Below are positions 6,922 through 11,433 of a stretch of 11,433 nt of DNA, piece by piece; positions within the stretch are counted from its first letter, which is position 1, and each line of letters starts with the position of its first letter. The DNA is from Bacillota bacterium. Its GTDB lineage: Bacteria > Bacillota > Clostridia > Christensenellales > Aristaeellaceae. Below the pieces are notes generated by a model that was not told the DNA's origin, ran no database searches, and saw only the letters and a list, made by a program, of their open reading frames with translations. A program made the translations under genes and the position numbers. Where the stretch lies: assembly GCA_023392755.1 (NCBI GenBank), contig JAEWNM010000313.1:1-11433 (forward strand). Reading direction: 5' to 3'.

Positions 6922-7718
6922 CATTGACCGTTAAGGCCGTATACGATCTGGTGGACGGCTTTGCCCCTTTTCAAACGGCGGAAGCATATGATAATGCGGG
7001 GCTTTTAACAGGCCGCTTCGACGCGCCTGTCACCCATATCCTGATGGCGCTGGACTGCACCCTGGAGGCAGTGGCGGAAGCCCGGCGCAAAAACGCCGAG
7101 CTGATAATCACCCACCACCCCCTGATGTTTCGCGGCCGGAAAAACCTGCGGGAGGATGACCCGGAAGGCCAGGTCCTTTGCGCTCTCATCCGCAGCCGGA
7201 TTGCGCTGATCAGCGCCCACACAAATCTGGACAGGGCGCCGGGGGGCATCAACGATACGCTGGGCCGGCTCTTTTCCCTGGAAAACATGCGGGGCGACGG
7301 TTTTTTGCGCGCAGGAAGTCTGCCAGCCAAAATGACGGCGGGGGAACTGCGGGATATGGCATCCCGGTGCTTGAACGCTCCGGTGCGGCTGTACGGCAGC
7401 CCCGGCAAACAAATCGATACCCTGGCCGTCGGCTCGGGAGCGTATGACGAAGGCTATGAAGAAGCCATGGCACTTGGCGCACAGGCGTATCTCACCGGTG
7501 AGGTGCGCCACCATAACGCATTGGCGGCCGTGGCGCAGGGAATGGTCCTGCTAGAGGGCGGCCACTTTGCCACGGAGGCCCCAGGCCTTCACGCCTTTGG
7601 CTGCTGTTTACAAAAGGAGATCAATGGGTTACAATATTCAGTGGCAGTCAGCCATTTTTCAGGCGTTTCATACCCTGGGGCGCTTGAAGACGCAGTCTGT
7701 ATCAGGGATGGGCGATAA
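6918..7718 (+). CDS. Nif3-like dinuclear metal centre protein (DUF34 family)
   Basis: The 266-residue protein belongs to the Nif3/YqfO/YbgI family, widespread proteins that form toroidal hexamers with a two-metal site. Metal-ligand motifs are present: ITHHPLMF (His66-His67), SAHTNLDRAPGG (His101, Asp105) and LLEGGHFATE (His216, Glu220). At 266 residues it is the short form without the PII-like insertion found in about 370-residue Firmicute relatives such as YqfO. It is often labelled 'GTP cyclohydrolase 1 type 2', but the biological function is not settled. ATG 6918 overlaps the trmK stop as ATGA, with AGGAGG 7 bases upstream; a GTG at 6912 is too close to that site. The trmK-nif3 pairing is conserved across Firmicutes, pointing to a linked role that has not been defined. 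Confidence 0.93.
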   Translation: MTLTVKAVYDLVDGFAPFQTAEAYDNAGLLTGRFDAPVTHILMALDCTLEAVAEARRKNAELIITHHPLMFRGRKNLREDDPEGQVLCALIRSRIALISAHTNLDRAPGGINDTLGRLFSLENMRGDGFLRAGSLPAKMTAGELRDMASRCLNAPVRLYGSPGKQIDTLAVGSGAYDEGYEEAMALGAQAYLTGEVRHHNALAAVAQGMVLLEGGHFATEAPGLHAFGCCLQKEINGLQYSVAVSHFSGVSYPGALEDAVCIRDGR

Positions 7719-7729
7719 CATCGGCCGCC

Positions 7730-7754
7730 TTTCCTTGTAACAATACAAGGAGGT
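7730..7754 (+). promoter_or_regulatory. Hairpin sequestering the ribosome binding site of the zinc-ribbon gene
   Basis: TTTCCTTGTA (7730-7739) can pair with TACAAGGAGG (7744-7753) around an ACAA loop: eight Watson-Crick pairs plus two terminal G-U pairs. The 3' arm contains nearly all of the ribosome binding site AAGGAGGT (7747-7754), 6 bases before the ATG at 7761. When folded, the site would be hidden. This suggests translation that depends on unfolding, by coupling with the upstream gene, temperature or a bound protein. Confidence 0.6.
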
Positions 7755-7760
7755 CAACGC

Positions 7761-8465
7761 ATGGATCAGTTGGAAATGCTATGGGAGTATCAGCAGGCGG
7801 ACATGGAGGCGGACAGGCTGGAGAACGAAATCCGCCGCTCGCCCAACCGTGTGAAGCTGGTCAAGAGCCGGGATTTTTTGATGGAGCAGCAAAATACCAT
7901 CAAGCGTATTGAAAGTGAAGTCATGATGATGAGCGACCGCATCGATGTGATACGGGATGCCGTCATGCGGGCCGAGGAGCAGCTGAAGGCGCTGACGGCC
8001 AGGCTGGAGAAGGAACCGCCCGAAAACCTGGAGGATGCAAGACAGCAGACCAATGAAGCCCGCAAGCTATTGGATACGCTCAACGGCTTTGAGCAGGAGA
8101 TGAAGCGCATCCGCAAGGACGCCGGAGACAGGGACCATCAGCAGCACGATGTGCGCCTGCGCGCGGCGAAGGTGAAGGCCGAATTTGACCAGTTGAAGGC
8201 CGCCTATGACGTGGAATACAAGGAGCGCATGGCGGCGCTGGAGAAGCAGCGGGCGCTGGCCGGCCAGAAGGCCAAGGGCATCAAGCCGGAATACCTGGAA
8301 AAATACAAGAACATAAAGCTGCACAGCATGCCCCCCATGGCGCGGCTCCAAAACGACCAGTGCGGCGGCTGCAACATGTCCTTGCCCTCGGTGGTTCTTC
8401 GGGCCATCAAGGCGGGCGGCACGGTGGTGGAATGCGAGACGTGCGGACGGATGATATTGCAGTAG
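7761..8465 (+). CDS. Coiled-coil C4-type zinc-ribbon protein (CT398/HP0958-like)
   Basis: The 234-residue protein starts with a long charged helical region (about 1-175), rich in Glu, Lys, Arg and Gln and consistent with an antiparallel coiled coil. It ends in a zinc ribbon with Cys201-x2-Cys204 and Cys225-x2-Cys228 (QCGGCNMSLP ... VECETCGRMI). This is the zf-RING_7 (formerly DUF164) arrangement. Characterised relatives include HP0958/FlgZ of Helicobacter, which binds RpoN and flaA mRNA, and chlamydial CT398, which also binds RpoN. No flagellar gene is present here, so those roles cannot simply be transferred; a nucleic-acid or polymerase-linked role is an inference. Its AAGGAGGT site is buried in a hairpin. 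It is the last gene of the run before the terminator. Confidence 0.88.
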   Translation: MDQLEMLWEYQQADMEADRLENEIRRSPNRVKLVKSRDFLMEQQNTIKRIESEVMMMSDRIDVIRDAVMRAEEQLKALTARLEKEPPENLEDARQQTNEARKLLDTLNGFEQEMKRIRKDAGDRDHQQHDVRLRAAKVKAEFDQLKAAYDVEYKERMAALEKQRALAGQKAKGIKPEYLEKYKNIKLHSMPPMARLQNDQCGGCNMSLPSVVLRAIKAGGTVVECETCGRMILQ

Positions 8466-8469
8466 CTCT

Positions 8470-8507
8470 TCAAAAAGAATGACGCGAATTCGCGTCATTC
8501 TTTTTGA
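8470..8507. terminator. Bidirectional intrinsic terminator
   Basis: A perfect 38-base palindrome (19-base arms) is centred on the GAATTC at 8486-8491. It has an A-run (8472-8476) on the left and a T-run (8501-8505) on the right, so on both strands a GC-containing stem (GACGCG/CGCGTC, extended by GAAT/ATTC) is followed by U residues. It begins 5 bases after the zinc-ribbon stop codon and lies 40 bases beyond the end of the convergent acyl-CoA synthetase gene, so it can serve both. Confidence 0.93.
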
Positions 8508-8546
8508 TTCCGTATTTGTTCTTACGCGCAAGCCCGGTGAAGCCGG

Positions 8547-10187
8547 CTAGTTTTCTTCCCGTATTTTTCCCCGCTGTATCTTGCCGCTGAGGGTTTTGGG
8601 AAGCTCGTCCACAAAATCGATGATACGGGGGTACTTGTAGGGTGCCGTGGCGCGCTTCACATGGTTTTGAAGGTCTTTTTTAAGTTCCTGGGAAGGGACG
8701 TATCCCTTGGCCAGCACAATGGTAGCCTTTACCACCTGGCCGCGGTCGATGTCCGGCACGGCGGTGATGGCGCATTCCAGCACGGAGGGGTGCTCCATCA
8801 GCGCGCTCTCCACCTCAAAGGGCCCGATGCGGTAGCCGGAGGACTTGATTACATCATCCGCCCGGCCAATAAAATAATAATAGCCGTCCACATCCCGCCA
8901 GGCCATATCCCCCGTATGGTACATATTGCCGCGGAAGGCTTCCCGGGTCCGCTGCTCATCCCGGTAGTAGCAGCGCAAAAGCCCGGGAGGCAAGCCCTTG
9001 TCCAGCCGGATGACAATCTCCCCCTCCACGCCGTCCTCCACGGAGTTTCCGCTTTCATCCGCGAGGTCGATGTCATAGGCGGGAGAGGCGCGGCCGGTGG
9101 AACCCGGCCTGGGCTCCATCCACTTGCTGGTCATCAAAAGCGGCGTAGTCTCGCTCTGGCCGAAGGCTTCATAAATCTTTATGCCAACAGCCTTGTAAAA
9201 CTGGTTGAACACCTCGGGGTTCAAGGGCTCACCGGCGGTATTGGCCCAGCGCAGCGCGCTCAGATTATAGGCGGCCAAATCCTCCTTGATGAGGAACCGG
9301 TACACTGTGGGCGGGGCGCAGAAGCTGGTAACGCGGTACTTTTCCAGCATGCGCAGCATATCCCTGGCGACAAACCTATCCATATCGTATACAAAAAGCG
9401 CCGCGCCGCATATCCACTGCCCGAATATTTTGCCCCAGCCCGCCTTGGCCCAGCCGGTATCGGCCACGGCGATGTGCAGGTCATCATCGTTCAGGTTATG
9501 CCAGTATGCCGCCGTCGCGATCTGCGCCAGCGGATACACATAGTTGTGCACCGCCATTTTCGGCAGGCCTGTGGTGCCGCTGGTGAAATACATCATCAAA
9601 ATATCGTCATTTTGAGGCAGCTCCGCGGGCGGCACAAAATCCGGGCTGCTTTTTGCAATGCCTTCCGTAAGGTTATGCCAGCCGGGCCTTTGCCCTAGGG
9701 TAAAAACATGACCAAGGGTGGCGCATGCCGGCCTTGCCTCATCCACATGGCCCATGACCTCCTCCTCAAAGACGGTGACAATGGCGGCGATGGATGCCGC
9801 CTCACAGCGGTACACGATATCCTTTTTGGCAAGCTGGTACGTGGCGGGGATGAGTATGCAGCCCAGCTTCATCAGCGCCAGGGCGCAAAACCAGTATTCA
9901 TAGCGGCGCTTCAGTATCAGCATCACGGGATCGCCCTTCTTAAGGCCCTGAGAGCGGAAATAATTTGCCGCGCGGTTGGAATAATCCCGCATATCGCCAA
10001 AGGAGAAGGTATGCTCCTCCCCCTTTACGTTGCACCAGACCATGGCGCGCTTGTCAGGGGTAAGCCTTGCGTACTCGTCCACGATGTCATAGGCGAAATT
10101 GAAGCTTTGCGGTATGGTGAGGTAATAGTTCTTTTCAAAATCCTCCTGGGAGGCAAAGTCAAGGCGTATGTACCGATCTGCAAGCAT
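8547..10187 (-). CDS. AMP-forming acyl-CoA synthetase (acyl substrate unknown)
   Basis: The 546-residue protein belongs to the ANL superfamily: it activates a carboxylic acid with ATP to an acyl-adenylate and transfers it to coenzyme A. Core motifs are intact: the P-loop FTSGTTGLPK (201-210), YEAFGQSET (339-347), YHTGDMAWRD (423-432), the hinge and following GRADDVIKSSGYRIGPFEVE (441-460), and the C-terminal catalytic lysine in LSGKIQR (Lys536). Overall sequence resembles the acetyl/medium-chain (ACSM-like) branch, for example the WHNLNDDDLHIAVADTGWAKAGWG stretch, but substrate chain length cannot be read off. ATG at 10187 has AAGGAG 8 bases upstream. It lies 20 bases after an XRE-cupin regulator in the same orientation, so the pair is likely one operon. 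Confidence 0.93.
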   Translation of the reverse strand: MLADRYIRLDFASQEDFEKNYYLTIPQSFNFAYDIVDEYARLTPDKRAMVWCNVKGEEHTFSFGDMRDYSNRAANYFRSQGLKKGDPVMLILKRRYEYWFCALALMKLGCILIPATYQLAKKDIVYRCEAASIAAIVTVFEEEVMGHVDEARPACATLGHVFTLGQRPGWHNLTEGIAKSSPDFVPPAELPQNDDILMMYFTSGTTGLPKMAVHNYVYPLAQIATAAYWHNLNDDDLHIAVADTGWAKAGWGKIFGQWICGAALFVYDMDRFVARDMLRMLEKYRVTSFCAPPTVYRFLIKEDLAAYNLSALRWANTAGEPLNPEVFNQFYKAVGIKIYEAFGQSETTPLLMTSKWMEPRPGSTGRASPAYDIDLADESGNSVEDGVEGEIVIRLDKGLPPGLLRCYYRDEQRTREAFRGNMYHTGDMAWRDVDGYYYFIGRADDVIKSSGYRIGPFEVESALMEHPSVLECAITAVPDIDRGQVVKATIVLAKGYVPSQELKKDLQNHVKRATAPYKYPRIIDFVDELPKTLSGKIQRGKIREEN

Positions 10188-10207
10188 CGTTTTTTCTCCT
10201 TCCAGGA

Positions 10208-10765
10208 TTACTCGGGAATGACCATGGCCAGAAGGTGCACCGCTTTATCCCCCTTGGCCTGCATGGCGTGAGGCAGCCTGGAATCGTAATAGATGCTGTC
10301 GCCGGTATTCAAAATGATCTCGTGCCCATCGATCATCATGCGCATGGTGCCATCCAGTATGTAATCGAACTCCTGCCCCGTATGGCTGTTGGGGATCAGC
10401 TCCCGGTTGGCGGTAACGGGCACCACCACATACAGCGGCTCGACCTTGCGGTGCAGAAAATTGTAGGCCAGGTTCTTGTACACATAGTGGTTCGCCCGGA
10501 TGATATCGTGGCCCTTCCCCGCCCTGGTGACGCTGTACAGGTTCAGGCGCGGCGCTTCCCCTGTGAGCAGCTCCGTCATGTCCACATGAAAGGCCTCGCT
10601 GAGCTTGAGCAAAAAGCTGATAGGGATATCCGTCTCCCCGCTTTCATAGGCGACGTACTCCTGCTGGCTTACACCCAGCGCCGCAGCCATCTGCTCCATG
10701 GTGTAATCAGAGATTTCCCTCAAGTCGGCTATCCGCATGGCAATCTGCCTTACCTGATCGGACAT
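10208..10765 (-). CDS. XRE-family helix-turn-helix transcriptional regulator with C-terminal cupin
   Basis: The 185-residue protein combines an N-terminal XRE/Cro-type helix-turn-helix (about residues 6-68; the YTMEQMAAALGVSQQEYVAYESGE segment carries the recognition helix) with a C-terminal cupin_2 sensor barrel (about 105-183). The cupin has SHTGQEFDYILDGT and GDSIYYDSRLPHAM, giving His128, Glu132 and His166 as likely metal or ligand contacts; the first histidine of the classic HxH pair is missing. Start ATG at 10765 has GGGGGAG 8 bases upstream; an in-frame ATG at 10807 is rejected because it overlaps the predicted transcription start. As the first gene before the acyl-CoA synthetase it probably controls that gene, plausibly in response to a small carboxylate, and may regulate itself. 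Confidence 0.9.
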   Translation of the reverse strand: MSDQVRQIAMRIADLREISDYTMEQMAAALGVSQQEYVAYESGETDIPISFLLKLSEAFHVDMTELLTGEAPRLNLYSVTRAGKGHDIIRANHYVYKNLAYNFLHRKVEPLYVVVPVTANRELIPNSHTGQEFDYILDGTMRMMIDGHEIILNTGDSIYYDSRLPHAMQAKGDKAVHLLAMVIPE

Positions 10766-10795
10766 TTTTCCAACTCCCCCGTATTGACTGTCTGA

Positions 10796-10807
10796 ATGCA
10801 ATTGCAT
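10796..10807. promoter_or_regulatory. Palindrome at the predicted transcription start, candidate operator
   Basis: ATGCAATTGCAT is a perfect 12-base palindrome that covers the predicted start site of the regulator/synthetase operon. A second, imperfect dyad, GCATAC-A-GTATAC (10804-10816), overlaps it and the -10 box. This placement suits repression, most simply by the XRE-cupin protein itself, but binding is inferred. Confidence 0.45.
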
Positions 10808-10809
10808 AC

Positions 10810-10838
10810 AGTATACGCTATGAACAGAAACGGCGCAA
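10810..10838 (-). promoter_or_regulatory. Predicted promoter of the XRE-cupin / acyl-CoA synthetase operon
   Basis: On the minus strand TTGCGC (10833-10838; four of six -35 positions) is followed after 17 bases by TATACT (10810-10815; five of six -10 positions). Transcription would start near 10803, about 38 bases before the regulator's start codon. Confidence 0.65.
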
Positions 10839-10865
10839 CATGGTTTTCAAAAAGCGATCGAAGCC

Positions 10866-11433
10866 TTAAACGCCGTACCTGGCCACCAACTCATCCATGA
10901 CGGCATCCCATTCCATGTCATAGCCCTGCCGCTCGGGATGGGCCTGATACCACTGAAGCGTGCGGCGTATGCCCGTATCAAAGGGCACGGCAGCCGCAAA
11001 GCCCGGCACGAACGCCTTGATCTTGGTATTGTCGAAAATGGCCGTCTGGCTCTTGTCGCCGATAAGGGCATCCCGCTGGCCGGGCATACGCCGCGCAATG
11101 GCATCGGAGGCGATATGCGCGATTTCCGCCTTCTCACCCACAGCGGCGGCGATGATGTTCAGGTACGCGTCCCAGGTCATGGCCTCGTCGCCGGTGATGT
11201 GAAAAGCATGGCCCACGGCCTGCGCTTTGCCCATCAGGCCCACAAAAGCCCTGGCAAAGTCGGTATTGTGGGTCAGCGTCCAGAAGCTGGTGCCATCCCC
11301 CGGCACAACGATCGGCTTATGGGCCTTTATGCGGTGGATCAGGGAAAACCGCATGTCGCGGGAATTGAGCGCCCAGGGAATAGTGCTGTCGCCGTATGTA
11401 TAGGAGGGGCGCACTATGGTTACAGGAAAGCCC
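10866..11433 (-). CDS. NAD-dependent epimerase/dehydratase (extended SDR), N-terminal part off the window
   Basis: About 188 C-terminal residues are visible. The frame is open to the right edge, where GFPVTIVRPSYTYGDS matches the conserved PVTIVRP..YG stretch that follows the catalytic site in extended short-chain dehydrogenases/reductases. HNTDFARAFVGLM and HAFHITGDEAMTWDAYLNII are also typical of the substrate-binding half. The nucleotide-binding GxxGxxG and catalytic YxxxK motifs would be outside the window, so activity and substrate cannot be judged. A GTG at 11412-11414 is an internal valine codon and not the start. The gene ends 28 bases before the -35 box of the regulator's promoter; no clear terminator separates them. 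Confidence 0.85.
   Translation of the reverse strand, partial: GFPVTIVRPSYTYGDSTIPWALNSRDMRFSLIHRIKAHKPIVVPGDGTSFWTLTHNTDFARAFVGLMGKAQAVGHAFHITGDEAMTWDAYLNIIAAAVGEKAEIAHIASDAIARRMPGQRDALIGDKSQTAIFDNTKIKAFVPGFAAAVPFDTGIRRTLQWYQAHPERQGYDMEWDAVMDELVARYGV

Noticed and set aside
8531..8548. Second hairpin (AGCC...GGCT) at the end of the acyl-CoA synthetase gene
   Set aside because: It has a bulge, includes part of the stop codon and has no T-run; the perfect palindrome at 8470-8507 explains termination.
1..11433. CRISPR arrays, tRNA or rRNA genes, transposons, phage or attachment sites
   Set aside because: No regularly spaced repeats, tRNA-like folds, transposase or integrase motifs or target-site duplications were seen on reading both strands; this was by eye, without a search tool.

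Overview
The window is an ordinary, densely packed chromosomal segment of a GC-rich member of the Clostridia/Firmicutes. I infer this from three things: the dgt-dnaG-rpoD order followed by trmK, a Nif3-family gene and a C4 zinc-ribbon gene; a short (about 360 aa) primary sigma factor; and strong AAGGAGG-type ribosome binding sites. No CRISPR array, insertion sequence, phage gene, tRNA or rRNA was found.

Layout. (1) Bases 1 to about 275, minus strand: most of the RNase P RNA gene (rnpB), 3' end cut by the window edge, with a TTGACA / TATGCT promoter at 282-311. (2) Bases 437-8465, plus strand: a run of seven genes. These are an HD-domain dNTP triphosphohydrolase (dgt), DNA primase (dnaG), the primary sigma factor (rpoD), a membrane-anchored MutS-family ATPase of unknown function, tRNA m1A22 methyltransferase (trmK), a Nif3-family dinuclear-metal protein, and a coiled-coil C4 zinc-ribbon protein. 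The MutS-like gene, trmK and the Nif3 gene overlap and look translationally coupled. (3) A near-ideal bidirectional terminator at 8470-8507. (4) Bases 8547-11433, minus strand: an XRE-cupin regulator followed 20 bases later by an AMP-forming acyl-CoA synthetase, with their own promoter and a palindrome at the predicted start site. Upstream of them is the 3' part of an NAD-dependent epimerase/dehydratase that runs off the right edge.

The plus-strand run links replication priming, dNTP balance, transcription initiation and tRNA modification. The minus-strand pair is a separate, self-contained metabolic module.

No clearly new system is evident. The points most worth a second look are: the membrane-anchored MutS-like ATPase inserted between rpoD and trmK; a hairpin that would bury the whole ribosome binding site of the zinc-ribbon gene; the probable CTG start of trmK; hairpins on both sides of rpoD, which itself probably starts with TTG; and the regulator/acyl-CoA synthetase operon with its palindrome.
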